Shown: positions 1-9,263, numbered from the stretch's first letter. The stretch: 62,394 nucleotides of DNA from an uncultured Sulfitobacter sp. (GCF_947497275.1 NZ_CANMFS010000014.1:1-62394); one strand, 5' to 3'. The notes: generated by a model not told the origin, from the sequence alone. Numbers and translations are program-made.

Positions 1-13
1 CCGACAAACACCG

Positions 14-40
14 CAAGGGCCTCCCATCGGGAGGCCCTTG
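14..40 (+). terminator. Hairpin terminator of the upstream operon
   Basis: A perfect 12-bp stem (14-25 paired with 29-40) encloses a 3-base loop and is followed by a short T-containing tract. No gene in the window precedes it, so it probably ends the operon to the left. In this lineage that is usually the str/tuf operon, but this is inferred from gene order only. Confidence 0.6.
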
Positions 41-233
41 TTGCATCCGGCGCACGGCTGCGGGGATCGTTTGCAGGTTGCCGACTGTTCAAGGAGCGAT
101 CGTGCGGGAATACGTCTGGCTTCCAGGTGCCGGGCCGTCAGTATCATTCGGTCCGTTTCTTCAACGCATGAAAGATCTCCGCTTTGTGAACAGGGATTGC
201 TGACAGATCAGGTGGCGTGCGGTAGTATTGCGC

Positions 234-776
234 ATGAGAAACGCTTTGCCCTATGCCTTCGGATTCCTGTTGCTGGTTTGCGCCCTCTTGCCGGGAGCGG
301 GACGGACGGCCGAGATTGATCGCTTTGCAGGAAACTATGCGGGCAGCGCTATCTTCGAATTCGAAGATGCCTGGCACACGCGGGAATTGAGCACGTCGAT
401 CAGGGCAACGAAGAAGGGTTTTACGGTCACTTGGACCTCCCTGACCTACAGGGGCGACGGACGTAGCAAGCAGAAATCCTATACCGTCGATTTCGTGCCG
501 AGCACGCGTGACCACATCTACAAATCCGCGATGGCAACGAACCGGTTCGGCAAACCCACTCCGCTGGATCCCCTGCAGGGAGAACCGTTCGTGTGGGCGC
601 GTATAGAGAGGGATACATTCACAGTATATTCGTTGTCCATCAACGAAATCGGTGAGTACGAGTTGCAGGAATATCACCGCACTCTGGTCAAAGACGGTCT
701 GAACCTCCTGTTCAGACGGGTGCACAACGGTGTTCCTGAAAAAGAAATCCGGGCTCTTCTGCGGCGGCAGGACTGA
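234..776 (+). CDS. Secreted hypothetical protein
   Basis: A 180-residue protein begins with a clear signal peptide: basic N-terminus (MRNALPY), hydrophobic core (FGFLLLVCALL), and a likely cleavage site near residues 24-26. The mature part is polar with many beta-prone stretches and has no catalytic motif I can name. ATG 234 was preferred over an in-frame TTG at 228 because no better ribosome-binding site supports the longer form. The gene stands alone between the terminator at 14-40 and the S10 operon about 270 bases downstream. I do not recognise the family. Export to the periplasm is inferred from the signal peptide. Confidence 0.65.
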   Translation: MRNALPYAFGFLLLVCALLPGAGRTAEIDRFAGNYAGSAIFEFEDAWHTRELSTSIRATKKGFTVTWTSLTYRGDGRSKQKSYTVDFVPSTRDHIYKSAMATNRFGKPTPLDPLQGEPFVWARIERDTFTVYSLSINEIGEYELQEYHRTLVKDGLNLLFRRVHNGVPEKEIRALLRRQD

Positions 777-1046
777 GCGGCGACGCTCTGACTTTTCGGC
801 GCGGGCCTGAGCAGGGGCGGGCGTAGGCTGCTCCGCAGAGCGGTCCGGCAACAGCCCCTTGGTTCAACCGCGTGAGGAATGCTGCTTTGCCCCTTGCCAC
901 GCCATTCGACTCGCCCTATACGGCCCATACTTCACCGGGGTGCGCCTTTTGCGTGCCCCGTTGACGTTACACGAAAGCGCGACGAGGGTTCACGATGAGC
1001 GTGCATCCTCCTCTCCGTCTCCATCCCGAAGATAAGGGATATGCAC

Positions 1047-1364
1047 ATGGCTGCCAGCCAGAACATCCGCATCCGCCTGAAGGCGTTTGATTATCGGGTG
1101 CTTGATGCCTCCACGCAGGAAATCGTCAACACCGCCAAGCGCACAGGCGCTTCCGTTCGCGGCCCCATTCCGCTGCCGAACAAGATCGAGAAATTCACCG
1201 TTCTGCGTGGTCCCCACGTTGACAAGAAATCCCGTGACCAGTTCGAAATCCGCACGCACAAGCGTCTGCTGGATATCGTTGATCCGACCCCCCAGACCGT
1301 TGACGCGCTGATGAAGCTCGACCTCGCCGCTGGTGTGGATGTCGAGATCAAGCTGCAGTCATAA
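1047..1364 (+). CDS. rpsJ: 30S ribosomal protein uS10 (S10)
   Basis: This 105-residue protein has the typical N-terminus [20 protein letters not shown] and the conserved [20 protein letters not shown] segment. uS10 sits in the head of the small subunit and is also the NusE factor of transcription antitermination complexes. ATG 1047 was chosen over ATG 1041 because the AAGGG at 1034-1038 is 8 bases from the former and only 2 from the latter. It opens the S10 operon, 19 bases before rplC. About 270 bases upstream carry no gene and presumably hold the operon promoter, which I could not place with confidence. Confidence 0.98.
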   Translation: MAASQNIRIRLKAFDYRVLDASTQEIVNTAKRTGASVRGPIPLPNKIEKFTVLRGPHVDKKSRDQFEIRTHKRLLDIVDPTPQTVDALMKLDLAAGVDVEIKLQS

Positions 1365-1383
1365 GCCTAAGGAGGGTAATATC

Positions 1384-2268
1384 ATGTTGCGCTCAGGCGT
1401 TATTGCAAAAAAGATGGGCATGACCCGTCTGTTCATGGAAGACGGCCGCCAGGTTCCGGTAACCGTTCTTCAACTCGACAAGCTTCAGGTCGTGGCACAG
1501 CGCACCGAAGAGAAGGACGGCTACACAGCGGTTCAGCTCGGTGCCGGCACTGCCAAGGCAAAGCGGACGTCCCAGGCGATGCGCGGCCACTTCGCCGCAG
1601 CCAAGGTTGAGCCAAAGCGCAAGGTTGCGGAATTCCGCGTCGACGCCGACAACCTGATCGCCGTGGGCGAGGAAATCATCGCGGACCATTACTATGCGGG
1701 TCAGTACGTGGATGTTGCGGGCACCTCGATCGGTAAAGGTTTCGCCGGTGCGATGAAGCGTCACAACTTTGGCGGTCTGCGTGCGACACACGGTGTTTCG
1801 ATCTCGCACCGTTCGCACGGTTCCACCGGCCAGTGTCAGGATCCCGGCAAGGTTTTCAAAGGGAAGAAGATGGCCGGTCATATGGGCGCTGCCCGCGTGA
1901 CAACGCAGAACCTCGAAGTTGTCAAAACCGACAGCGCACGCGGTCTGATCATGGTCAAGGGCGCCGTTCCCGGTTCCAAGGGTGGATGGGTCACGGTCAA
2001 GGACGCGGTGAAGAAACCGTTCCCCGCCGATGCGATCTTGCCCGCCGCGCTGCGCTCCGCTGCTGAGGAAGCTGCGAAAGCAGCCGAAGAAGCAGCCGCC
2101 GCAGCCGCAGCTGAGGCGGAAGCCGAAGCCACGCGATTGGCTGAAGAGCAAGCCGCGCAGGAAGCCGAACAGCTGAAAGCTGCCGAGGCCGAAATCGAAG
2201 CAGAGAAATCCGATGCCGACAATTCCGATGTGGATGGCGGTGGCGACAAGAAAGAAGGTGACGCATGA
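1384..2268 (+). CDS. rplC: 50S ribosomal protein uL3 (L3) with Ala/Glu-rich C-terminal tail
   Basis: The 294-residue product is longer than a standard bacterial uL3 of about 210 residues. Residues 1-222 are a normal uL3, including the [20 protein letters not shown] segment near residues 146-165 that carries the glutamine methylated by PrmB in other bacteria. Residues about 225-294 form an extension of alanine, glutamate and lysine, likely a charged helix or coil, ending in an acidic, glycine-containing tail ([18 protein letters not shown]). The start at ATG 1384 follows a strong GGAGGG. The stop overlaps the rplD start (ATGA), indicating translational coupling. The tail's role is unknown. Confidence 0.97.
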   Translation: MLRSGVIAKKMGMTRLFMEDGRQVPVTVLQLDKLQVVAQRTEEKDGYTAVQLGAGTAKAKRTSQAMRGHFAAAKVEPKRKVAEFRVDADNLIAVGEEIIADHYYAGQYVDVAGTSIGKGFAGAMKRHNFGGLRATHGVSISHRSHGSTGQCQDPGKVFKGKKMAGHMGAARVTTQNLEVVKTDSARGLIMVKGAVPGSKGGWVTVKDAVKKPFPADAILPAALRSAAEEAAKAAEEAAAAAAAEAEAEATRLAEEQAAQEAEQLKAAEAEIEAEKSDADNSDVDGGGDKKEGDA

Positions 2269-2882
2269 AACTCGATGTCATCAAACTCGACGGCGGCACG
2301 GCCGGATCGGTAGACTTGGACGAGGCGCTGTTCGGCCTTGAGCCACGCGCCGATATCCTGCACCGTGTGGTCCGCTGGCAGCGCAACAACGCGCAGCAGG
2401 GCACGCATAAGGTCAAGACGCGGTCCGAAGTGAGCTATTCGACCAAAAAGATCTATCGCCAGAAGGGCACCGGCGGCGCACGCCACGGCGCGCGCTCTGC
2501 TCCGATCTTCCGGTCGGGCGGTATCTACAAGGGTCCGACCCCGCGTAGCCACGGCCACGAGCTGACCAAGAAGTTCCGCAAGCTGGGTCTGCGCCACGCT
2601 TTGTCTTCCAAGGCAAAGACAGGCAACCTCGTCATCATCGACGAAGCTGCCGGCGAAAGCAAAACAGCCGCGTTGGCCAAGCAGGTCAAGGCACTGGGCT
2701 GGAAGCGCGCGTTGATCATCGACGGCGCGTCGGTAAACGAGAACTTCGCACAAGCCGCGCGCAACATTGAAGGTCTGGATATCCTGCCGACAATGGGCGC
2801 AAACGTATATGATATCCTCAAGCGTGACACGCTCGTGATCACGCGCGCCGGTATCGAAGCACTGGAGGCCCGTTTGAAATGA
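2265..2882 (+). CDS. rplD: 50S ribosomal protein uL4 (L4)
   Basis: The 205-residue length is normal for the family. The central [27 protein letters not shown] loop, seen here around residues 65-90, extends to the polypeptide exit tunnel in known ribosomes. The gene overlaps rplC by four bases at its start and rplW by four at its end (both ATGA). Whether uL4 autoregulates this operon, as it does in enterobacteria, cannot be read from the sequence. Confidence 0.98.
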   Translation: MKLDVIKLDGGTAGSVDLDEALFGLEPRADILHRVVRWQRNNAQQGTHKVKTRSEVSYSTKKIYRQKGTGGARHGARSAPIFRSGGIYKGPTPRSHGHELTKKFRKLGLRHALSSKAKTGNLVIIDEAAGESKTAALAKQVKALGWKRALIIDGASVNENFAQAARNIEGLDILPTMGANVYDILKRDTLVITRAGIEALEARLK

Positions 2883-3175
2883 GCGCGAAACCAGAACATT
2901 ACGACGTGATCCGCAAGCCAATCATTACCGAAAAAGCGACAATGGCATCCGAAGCGAATGCCGTCGTTTTCGAAGTGGCGATGGACAGCAACAAGCCGAT
3001 GATCAAAGAGGCGGTCGAGGCGCTTTTTGGTGTCAAGGTGAAGGCCGTGAACACGTCCATCACCAAAGGCAAGGTCAAGCGGTTCCGCGGGCAGCTGGGC
3101 ACACGCCGCGACGTGAAGAAAGCCTATGTGACGCTCGAAGAAGGCAACACGATTGACGTGTCCACCGGTCTTTGA
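2879..3175 (+). CDS. rplW: 50S ribosomal protein uL23 (L23)
   Basis: A 98-residue uL23 with the conserved [13 protein letters not shown]-terminus and the GVKVKAVNT and [23 protein letters not shown] blocks. uL23 lies at the tunnel exit, where trigger factor and SRP dock. It is the last gene before a strong terminator. In most bacteria rplB follows immediately, but here rplB lies 2.8 kb further on, behind two unrelated genes. Confidence 0.98.
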   Translation: MSAKPEHYDVIRKPIITEKATMASEANAVVFEVAMDSNKPMIKEAVEALFGVKVKAVNTSITKGKVKRFRGQLGTRRDVKKAYVTLEEGNTIDVSTGL

Positions 3176-3199
3176 AACCTGACCGTTCATGATTTTGGA

Positions 3200-3229
3200 G
3201 GCTCCTGCGAAAGCGGGGGCCTTTTTTTT
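3200..3229 (+). terminator. Rho-independent terminator after rplW
   Basis: A 9-bp G/C-rich stem (3200-3208 with 3213-3221) with a GAAA tetraloop is followed by eight T residues. This is a canonical intrinsic terminator and closes the rpsJ-rplC-rplD-rplW unit. Confidence 0.9.
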
Positions 3230-3332
3230 GATGGCTGACAGCAACCTGGGCAGGGTATGGTGAAAAGGCCGCAGGCCTCACCGCCTTTAGACATTGTCTG
3301 TCGGTGCGGATCGTCTATGAGTGTTCGATAAA

Positions 3333-3338
3333 TATAAT
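3333..3338 (+). promoter_or_regulatory. Candidate -10 element for the desaturase gene
   Basis: A perfect TATAAT lies 13 bases before the chosen ATG at 3352. No good -35 hexamer sits 16-18 bases upstream, so the assignment is weak. If real, the mRNA would have almost no leader. Confidence 0.3.
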
Positions 3339-3351
3339 ACAAAGCAGGCAC

Positions 3352-4386
3352 ATGATTGAAAATTCCGCTTCCGGTCGGCCCGTCAGAGAGGTCGAAAAAG
3401 CACGTGATTGGGTAAAGGTTCTAGCGGCTTACCGCGAACCGTCCACGCTGCGCAGTGCGTATGAACTTGCCGTGACGTTGGGGCTTTTCGTCGGGCTCTG
3501 GGCGCTGGCGTGGTGGTCCTTGTCAGTCAGCGGATGGTTGGCTTTCGCCATCGCCTTGTTCAACGGCGGCCTGCTCCTGCGGTTATTTGCGATTCAGCAC
3601 GATTGCGGACATGCCGCGTTCTTCAAGAACCGCACCCTGAGCGACTGGATCGGCCGCATCATCGGTGTCCTGACGCTGACGCCCTATGATGTCTGGCGCC
3701 GCACCCATTCGATGCATCACAGTTCTTCGGGCAATCTGGGGCGGCGCGGGATGGGCGATGTCTATACGCTCACGGTGACGGAATACCGCGAGGCAGGTTT
3801 TTGGCGGCGGCTGCAGTACCGGCTGTACCGCAATCCCATCGTGCTTTTCGGACTGGGGCCTGGATACCTGTTCTTTCTTCAGAATCGCATACCGTTGGGT
3901 CTCATGGCGAATGCGCGCTATTGGGTCAGCGCGATGATGACCAACGCAGCGATCATCGCGGCACTGGCGGCCATCCTGTACTTTGGCGGCGTGATGCCGA
4001 TTTTACTGATCTTCCTCCCGTCTACCTTGCTTGCCGCGACGGCGGGCGTCTGGCTTTTTTATGTACAGCACCAATTCGAGACGACTCATTGGGAAGAGAA
4101 CGAGGACTGGGACCTGCACGATGCGGCCCTGCACGGCAGTTCACACTACGTCCTGCCCGCGTTCCTGCAGTGGTTAAGCGCCAACATTGGCATCCACCAT
4201 GTGCATCATCTCTACAGCCGTATCCCGTTCTATCGCCTGCCGGAAGTACTGCGCGACAACGCGGCGCTCGGCACCATGAATCGCATGACGATCCGCGAAA
4301 GCCTCAGAAACGCGCGCTTGCATCTCTGGGACGAGAAGTCCCGGATGTTGTTGTCGTTCGCTCAGGCGCGGAAGGCTGCCGTCTGA
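3352..4386 (+). CDS. Membrane fatty acid desaturase family protein
   Basis: This 344-residue membrane protein has the three histidine clusters of the membrane-bound di-iron desaturase/hydroxylase superfamily: HDCGH (83-87), HSMHH (119-123) and HHVHH (282-286), plus a further His pair in HQFETTHW (240-247). Hydrophobic spans lie near residues 40-80, 100-112, 163-180 and 195-240. The layout resembles omega-6/delta-12 type acyl-lipid desaturases, which would alter membrane fluidity in an oxygen- and electron-donor-dependent way; regiochemistry cannot be read. ATG 3352 was preferred over GTG 3304 because homology-like sequence starts only after it. The gene sits inside the S10 ribosomal cluster. 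Confidence 0.85.
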   Translation: MIENSASGRPVREVEKARDWVKVLAAYREPSTLRSAYELAVTLGLFVGLWALAWWSLSVSGWLAFAIALFNGGLLLRLFAIQHDCGHAAFFKNRTLSDWIGRIIGVLTLTPYDVWRRTHSMHHSSSGNLGRRGMGDVYTLTVTEYREAGFWRRLQYRLYRNPIVLFGLGPGYLFFLQNRIPLGLMANARYWVSAMMTNAAIIAALAAILYFGGVMPILLIFLPSTLLAATAGVWLFYVQHQFETTHWEENEDWDLHDAALHGSSHYVLPAFLQWLSANIGIHHVHHLYSRIPFYRLPEVLRDNAALGTMNRMTIRESLRNARLHLWDEKSRMLLSFAQARKAAV

Positions 4387-4667
4387 CGCCTAAGAAAGGC
4401 TGACGGCTCCTGAAAAAGACGGCGTTGCTGCACGGCTGCGCCTCTTCATATTTACGCAGCCACGACCCTTAATTCCACTTCAGCGATCAGCGAAGCGGGA
4501 TCTGTCCGCGAACGCGTAACTGCGCAAAGCGTTCCATCAAAAAATTTCAATATTATTGGAACGATCAGGTCGATTTCAGTCTTTTTCTCCCATCAGAGCG
4601 CGTGATTTTGCAGCCGAACAGGCATCGCCGTATCGCCGTATCGACTGAGAAAATGAAGGAGAATGAA

Positions 4668-5753
4668 ATGATGACTTTTAAGCATAAACTACTCGGAACG
4701 GTGTCCACAGCTACGCTCTTGTTGGCCGCGCCCGTTTCCGCCCAAACCGCAGATTCCACCGATCCAGCGGCAACAGCGAACGTGGCGGGCGGACAGGTTG
4801 TCGTAGAACAGAAGGATGCGACTGTCGACGTTACTGTGCCGGATCCGGATGTCAACGTAAACCAGGGCGCGCCTGTCGTTACCGTTGAACAGCCACAGCC
4901 AGAGATCACTGTAGTGGTCCCCGAGCCGACAGTACGTGTGCAGCAGCAAGCACCGATCATTACAGTCGAGCAGGCCCAACCGGAGATCACCGTGCGCATT
5001 CCCGAACCGGTGGTCACAGTGATGGTGCCACAGCCAGAAGTTGATGTGAACACGGGCGAGCCAAAGGTTGACCTTGAGCAGCCGGAACCTGTTGTCCGCT
5101 TCGTTCGGCCCGAACCGAAGATCACAATCGAAGAATCCGAACCACGGATTTCTGTCGAGCAGGCCGAAGCTGATGTAAATGTCGATGCTGCCGAACAAGC
5201 GCGTATCGATGTCGATCAAGCCGATGCGGAGGTCAACGTAGAGCAGGCCGATGGTGCAGATGTTCAGGTTTCCGAACCAACTGAAGATCCTACCGTTAAT
5301 GTCGTTGACGGCGGCGAAGCTCAAATCGACATTGATCAGGCCCAAGCGCGTGTCATCACCGAAGATTTCAACGCAAGTGAAAGCGGTGAGATGGAAGAGG
5401 CTGATCTGACCCGGTACCAAGAGCGCGTCAAGGACCTGCCATTGTTTAACTTGCGCAGCGATGAGTTGGTTGGTCGCAGCGTCGCAACCGAAGCTGGCGA
5501 AGACGTGGGTGAAATTGACTTCATCGGTGTCCGTGGCAACACGCTGGTCGCCATCGTCGGTGTAGGCGGGTTCCTCGGAATGGGTGAGAACGAAGTCGCG
5601 ATCCCTGTGGACAAAATGTACGCACGCGGCGATGAAATCATCATTCCCGGCGTTACAGAAGAGCGTCTGACCAGTATGCCTGAATTCGATGAGAGCGAAG
5701 TTCGTTTGCTCGATCCGGGCGTGCGTTTGGCCGAAGAAATCGGTCTGGACTGA
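4668..5753 (+). CDS. Exported PRC-barrel protein with long Val/Pro/Glu repeat region
   Basis: A 361-residue protein with a signal peptide cleaved near Ala25 (VSA/QT). Residues about 42-232 are an unusual degenerate repeat of roughly ten residues, alternating hydrophobic/polar strands such as VTVEQPQPEITV and ITVEQAQPEITV with Pro-Glu turns, later shading into acidic Asp-Val/Asp-Gln repeats. Residues about 264-330 form a PRC-barrel domain (LVGRSV...GEIDFIGV...VAIPVDKM). The start follows AGGAG at 4657-4661; ATG 4671 is an alternative. The repeat could form a beta-solenoid or an extended stalk in the periplasm; that is inference. The gene lies between the desaturase and rplB and ends before a terminator. 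Confidence 0.75.
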   Translation: MMTFKHKLLGTVSTATLLLAAPVSAQTADSTDPAATANVAGGQVVVEQKDATVDVTVPDPDVNVNQGAPVVTVEQPQPEITVVVPEPTVRVQQQAPIITVEQAQPEITVRIPEPVVTVMVPQPEVDVNTGEPKVDLEQPEPVVRFVRPEPKITIEESEPRISVEQAEADVNVDAAEQARIDVDQADAEVNVEQADGADVQVSEPTEDPTVNVVDGGEAQIDIDQAQARVITEDFNASESGEMEEADLTRYQERVKDLPLFNLRSDELVGRSVATEAGEDVGEIDFIGVRGNTLVAIVGVGGFLGMGENEVAIPVDKMYARGDEIIIPGVTEERLTSMPEFDESEVRLLDPGVRLAEEIGLD

Positions 5754-5767
5754 ACAGTCAGGTAAAC

Positions 5768-5801
5768 GCAGCACGACAGGATAGTTCTGTCGCGCGGCTG
5801 C
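5768..5801 (+). other. Imperfect hairpin downstream of the PRC-barrel gene
   Basis: GCAGC (5768-5772) pairs with GCTGC (5797-5801), and CGACAG (5774-5779) with CTGTCG (5787-5792), with an asymmetric bulge. No T-tract follows, so it may be an mRNA 3'-end stabiliser rather than a terminator. Confidence 0.35.
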
Positions 5802-5875
5802 CAGGAAGAAAACCGACGATATAGTGCCATAGGTCTGGACACCGGACCGCTCATTGGCTAGGTGAACACATCGAT

Positions 5876-5908
5876 CGAGGCCCCGGATTCGTCTGGGGCT
5901 TCGTTTTT
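5876..5908 (+). terminator. Rho-independent terminator before rplB
   Basis: A 12-bp stem (5876-5887 with 5892-5903, two G-T pairs) carries a TTCG tetraloop and is followed by five T residues. It isolates the PRC-barrel gene from rplB, so rplB must be transcribed from a promoter within 5909-6008. Confidence 0.85.
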
Positions 5909-6008
5909 GTGCACGGCGCAACCCGTCACAGACGTCTGGGACCTTCGGGGCCCTCTAACCACAGTGGACCTACGGGGCCGCAGACAAGCAAAACGGAAGA
6001 CAGAGAAC

Positions 6009-6851
6009 ATGGCACTCAAGTCGTACAAACCGACGACGCCAGGCCAGCGTGGGCTGGTACTGATCGACCGTTCGGAGCTTTGGAAAGGCCGCCCGGTCAA
6101 GTCCCTCACTGAGGGTCTGACCAAGCATGGCGGACGGAACAACACCGGACGGATCACAATGCGTCGCAAGGGTGGGGGAGCCAAGCGCCTCTACCGTATC
6201 GTCGATTTCAAGCGCAACAAATTGGACGTCACCGCGACGATCATGCGTATTGAATATGACCCGAACCGGACCGCGTTTATCGCGCTGGTGAAATATGATG
6301 ATGGCGAGCAGGCGTATATCCTTGCCCCCCAGCGTGTCGCCATCGGCGACCAGATCGTCGCCGCCCAGAAGGCCGACATCAAGCCCGGCAACGCGATGCC
6401 TTTTTCCGGCATGCCGATCGGTACGATCGTTCACAACATCGAAATGAAGCCCGGCAAAGGCGGTCAGATCGCCCGTGCTGCAGGCACCTACGCTCAGTTC
6501 GTGGGCCGTGATGGTGGCTACGCCCAGATCCGTTTGTCCTCGGGCGAGCTGCGTCTGGTCCGTCAGGAATGCATGGCCACCGTCGGTGCCGTGTCGAACC
6601 CCGACAACTCCAACCAGAACTACGGTAAAGCGGGCCGCATGCGCCACAAGGGCATCCGCCCGTCTGTGCGTGGTGTCGTGATGAACCCGATCGACCACCC
6701 GCACGGTGGTGGTGAAGGCCGTACGTCCGGTGGTCGTCACCCAGTGACGCCTTGGGGCAAGCCTACGAAGGGTGCAAAAACCCGCAACAAGAACAAAGCG
6801 TCAAGCAAGCTGATCGTCCGCTCGCGTCACGCCAAGAAGAAGGGGCGTTAA
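6009..6851 (+). CDS. rplB: 50S ribosomal protein uL2 (L2)
   Basis: At 280 residues this is a full-length uL2. The conserved [14 protein letters not shown] segment is present with His230, equivalent to the E. coli His229 needed for peptidyl transferase centre assembly. The C-terminus is strongly basic ([10 protein letters not shown]). ATG 6009 gives the canonical [15 protein letters not shown] start; the longer open frame upstream overlaps the terminator and is not coding. rplB begins the second ribosomal segment, cut off from rplW by two inserted genes, and is followed by rpsS after 3 bases. Confidence 0.98.
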   Translation: MALKSYKPTTPGQRGLVLIDRSELWKGRPVKSLTEGLTKHGGRNNTGRITMRRKGGGAKRLYRIVDFKRNKLDVTATIMRIEYDPNRTAFIALVKYDDGEQAYILAPQRVAIGDQIVAAQKADIKPGNAMPFSGMPIGTIVHNIEMKPGKGGQIARAAGTYAQFVGRDGGYAQIRLSSGELRLVRQECMATVGAVSNPDNSNQNYGKAGRMRHKGIRPSVRGVVMNPIDHPHGGGEGRTSGGRHPVTPWGKPTKGAKTRNKNKASSKLIVRSRHAKKKGR

Positions 6852-6854
6852 TAG

Positions 6855-7133
6855 ATGTCTCGTTCAGTATGGAAAGGTCCTTTTGTTGACTCCTATGTCC
6901 TCAAGAAGGCCGAAGCCTCCCGCGAAAGCGGCCGGAATGAAGTGATCAAGATCTGGTCGCGCCGTTCCACAATTTTGCCGCAGTTTGTTGGCCTGACGTT
7001 CGGCGTCTACAACGGTCACAAGCATATCCCAGTCAACATCAGCGAAGACATGATCGGTCAGAAGTTTGGCGAGTACTCGCCGACGCGGACCTACTACGGT
7101 CATGCCGCCGATAAAAAAGCGAAGCGGAAATAA
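6855..7133 (+). CDS. rpsS: 30S ribosomal protein uS19 (S19)
   Basis: A 92-residue uS19 beginning [20 protein letters not shown], with the conserved [16 protein letters not shown] and [17 protein letters not shown] blocks. It binds 16S rRNA in the small-subunit head with uS13. It is tightly packed between rplB and rplV (3 bases either side), consistent with one transcript. Confidence 0.98.
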   Translation: MSRSVWKGPFVDSYVLKKAEASRESGRNEVIKIWSRRSTILPQFVGLTFGVYNGHKHIPVNISEDMIGQKFGEYSPTRTYYGHAADKKAKRK

Positions 7134-7136
7134 GCC

Positions 7137-7517
7137 ATGAGCAAGGATAAGAATCCCCGCCGCGTGGCCGACAACGAAGCACGCGCAAAGCTGCGCATGC
7201 TGAAAACGTCGCCGCAGAAACTGAATCTCGTTGCTGCCATGATCCGGGGCAAGAAGGTGGAGAAGGCCCTGACGGACCTCACCTTCTCGAAAAAGCGTAT
7301 CGCAGTGGACGTGAAGAAATGTCTTCAGTCCGCGATTGCCAACGGCGAGAACAATCACAACCTCGATGTGGACGAACTGGTCGTGGCCGAAGCATATGTC
7401 GGCAAGAACATGACTCTGAAGCGTGGGCGTCCACGCGCACGGGGTCGGTTCGGCAAGATCATGAAGCCGTTTGCCGAGATCACCATCGTCGTGCGTCAGG
7501 TTGAGGAGCAAGCATAA
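7137..7517 (+). CDS. rplV: 50S ribosomal protein uL22 (L22)
   Basis: A 126-residue uL22 with the [23 protein letters not shown] segment and a C-terminal [23 protein letters not shown] hairpin, the part that lines the exit tunnel and is changed in macrolide-resistant mutants of other bacteria. The stop codon shares one base with the rpsC start (TAATG). Confidence 0.98.
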   Translation: MSKDKNPRRVADNEARAKLRMLKTSPQKLNLVAAMIRGKKVEKALTDLTFSKKRIAVDVKKCLQSAIANGENNHNLDVDELVVAEAYVGKNMTLKRGRPRARGRFGKIMKPFAEITIVVRQVEEQA

Positions 7518-8224
7518 TGGGTAACAAAGTTAATCCGATCGGTATGCGTCTGCAGGTCAACCGCACCTGGGACAGCCGCTGGTATGCTGATACGAAGGAC
7601 TACGGCAACCTGCTGCTCGAAGATCTCGCGATCCGCGATTTCATCAAGAAAGAGTGCAAGCAGGCCGGTATTTCCCGTGTGATCATCGAACGTCCGCACA
7701 AGAAGTGCCGCGTTACGATCCACACGGCGCGCCCCGGCGTGATCATCGGCAAGAAGGGCGCGGACATCGAAGGTCTGCGCAAGAAGCTGGCGCAGTTCAC
7801 CGACAGCGAGCTGCACCTCAATATCGTCGAAGTGCGCAAGCCCGAGCTGGATGCCGCCCTTGTTGGCGAATCCATCGCGCAACAGCTGGAGCGCCGGGTG
7901 TCTTTCCGCCGCGCCATGAAGCGCGCGGTTCAGAACGCCATGCGTATGGGTGCCCTTGGTATCCGTGTGAACCTCGCTGGCCGTCTTGGCGGTGCCGAAA
8001 TTGCGCGGACCGAATGGTACCGTGAGGGCCGCGTGCCGCTTCACACTTTGCGTGCGGACATCGACTATGCCCACGTCGAAGCGGCCACAGCTTACGGCAT
8101 CATCGGGATCAAGACCTGGATCTTCAAAGGCGAGATCATGGAGCACGATCCCGCTGCCCGTGACCGCAAGGCGCAAGAAATGCAAGACGGCCCAGCACCC
8201 CGCGGTGCCGGCGGTCGGCGTTAA
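7517..8224 (+). CDS. rpsC: 30S ribosomal protein uS3 (S3)
   Basis: A 235-residue uS3 with an N-terminal KH type-2 domain containing the GKKG loop (residues 78-81) and a C-terminal domain with the [21 protein letters not shown] signature. With uS4 and uS5 it surrounds the mRNA entry tunnel. The start overlaps the rplV stop by one base, and rplP follows after 11 bases. Confidence 0.98.
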   Translation: MGNKVNPIGMRLQVNRTWDSRWYADTKDYGNLLLEDLAIRDFIKKECKQAGISRVIIERPHKKCRVTIHTARPGVIIGKKGADIEGLRKKLAQFTDSELHLNIVEVRKPELDAALVGESIAQQLERRVSFRRAMKRAVQNAMRMGALGIRVNLAGRLGGAEIARTEWYREGRVPLHTLRADIDYAHVEAATAYGIIGIKTWIFKGEIMEHDPAARDRKAQEMQDGPAPRGAGGRR

Positions 8225-8235
8225 GGAGTAGATAG

Positions 8236-8649
8236 ATGCTACAGCCAAAACGTACGAAATTCCGTAAGCAGTTCAAAGGGTCCATCAAGGGCCTGGCGAA
8301 GGGCGGGTCTGACCTGAACTTCGGCACTTACGGTCTCAAAGCCATCGAGCCGGAGCGGGTAACAGCGCGCCAGATCGAAGCCGCACGCCGTGCCATGACG
8401 CGCCACATGAAGCGTCAGGGCCGCGTCTGGATCCGCATCTTCCCGGATGTGCCCGTCACCTCCAAGCCCGTCGAAGTGCGTATGGGTAAAGGTAAAGGCT
8501 CCGTGGATTTCTGGGCCTGCAAAGTAAAGCCCGGTCGCGTGATGTTCGAAATCGACGGCGTCAACGATGACATCGCCCGCGAGGCCCTGCGCCTTGCCGC
8601 GATGAAGCTGCCGATCAAAACACGCGTTGTCGTTAGAGAAGATTGGTAA
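8236..8649 (+). CDS. rplP: 50S ribosomal protein uL16 (L16)
   Basis: A 137-residue uL16 starting [15 protein letters not shown], with the conserved [28 protein letters not shown] block. uL16 organises the A-site region of the large subunit. It is the last gene of the second ribosomal segment. The usual next gene, rpmC, lies 1.9 kb downstream, behind a terminator and three unrelated genes. Confidence 0.98.
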   Translation: MLQPKRTKFRKQFKGSIKGLAKGGSDLNFGTYGLKAIEPERVTARQIEAARRAMTRHMKRQGRVWIRIFPDVPVTSKPVEVRMGKGKGSVDFWACKVKPGRVMFEIDGVNDDIAREALRLAAMKLPIKTRVVVREDW

Positions 8650-8716
8650 ATCTTCTCTAAGCAGCTGGAGGCAGGGTATTTCACAGAATTGCCCCTTCCA
8701 GCGCCGTTTAAATTGA

Positions 8717-8752
8717 AGAGCCCCCACTGTGTTGAACGGCGGGGGCTTTTTT
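8717..8752 (+). terminator. Rho-independent terminator after rplP
   Basis: AGCCCCC (8719-8725) pairs with GGGGGCT (8741-8747) around a 15-base loop and runs into a tract of six T residues (8747-8752). It ends the rplB-rplP segment. Confidence 0.8.
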
Positions 8753-8911
8753 CGATAAATTCCGCGATACGATGGGCGTTTCTTATGAACCAATAGCTGG
8801 CGAGCAGGTAATGGAATTTCTTTTTCGAGTCTTATTCTTGGATGCGCGCTTGTTGCCCATGTAGTTGACCAGAACAGAGATTTGTAACCTTTACCTTTGG
8901 CCTTGCTAAAA

Positions 8912-8974
8912 GCCGCGCCCGAACCGCCCCCACGGGGCGGGCGCTCCTCGCGCACCCCTCGGTTCGGGCGCGGC
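8912..8974. repeat. 15-bp perfect inverted repeat with inner hairpin
   Basis: Arms 8912-8926 and 8960-8974 are perfect reverse complements (GCCGCGCCCGAACCG and its complement). The spacer contains a second small hairpin (GCCCC 8926-8930 with GGGGC 8934-8938). The structure resembles a dispersed palindromic (REP-like) element; that reading would need genome-wide copies. Confidence 0.6.
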
Positions 8975-9059
8975 CTGTCTAATTGCAGGGAGCGCTGGAA
9001 ATCGGGGTTGGTTCCGATTAGTCTGAGTGCACTGAACTAAGCATTACAGGACGCCCACC

Positions 9060-9263
9060 ATGAAACACGTCCCCAAACCCACCACCGACGAAGACCTCAT
9101 CGCAGAGTTCCTCAACAAGGGCGGCGCGATCAAGAAGGGTAAGACCAAACCGATGCCTGCCGATCTCGGCCTCAGCAATAATCAGTGGGGCAACAAGATG
9201 ACCAAGGAGGAGAAGGCCTTGGTCAAGGAGCAGGAAGAGGCGCGGAAGAAGGCGCCCAAGTGA
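9060..9263 (+). CDS. Small charged hypothetical protein
   Basis: A 67-residue protein rich in Lys and Glu. It starts MKHVPKPTTDEDLIAEFLNKGG and ends in a lysine/glutamate helix (TKEEKALVKEQEEARKKAPK). No signal peptide, membrane segment or recognised domain is visible. The stop abuts the end of the convergent gene on the other strand with no gap. I do not recognise the family with certainty; the clean codon use and ATG start after a non-coding gap support a real gene. It is part of the block inserted between rplP and rpmC. Confidence 0.6.
   Translation: MKHVPKPTTDEDLIAEFLNKGGAIKKGKTKPMPADLGLSNNQWGNKMTKEEKALVKEQEEARKKAPK

Larger units (their letters stand above)
8650..9059. other. Intergenic region rplP to small protein gene
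   Basis: About 410 bases without a gene I can support. It holds the rplP terminator (8717-8752) and a large inverted repeat (8912-8974). An open frame runs across it and antisense through rplP, but its composition follows the palindrome and rplP shadow, so it is not called. Confidence 0.6.

Noticed and set aside
5862..6008. N-terminal extension of rplB
   Set aside because: It would run through the terminator stem and lacks homology; uL2 starts at 6009.
8239..8955. Minus-strand open frame covering rplP and the inverted repeat
   Set aside because: Mostly antisense to rplP. The remainder is translated palindrome and terminator.
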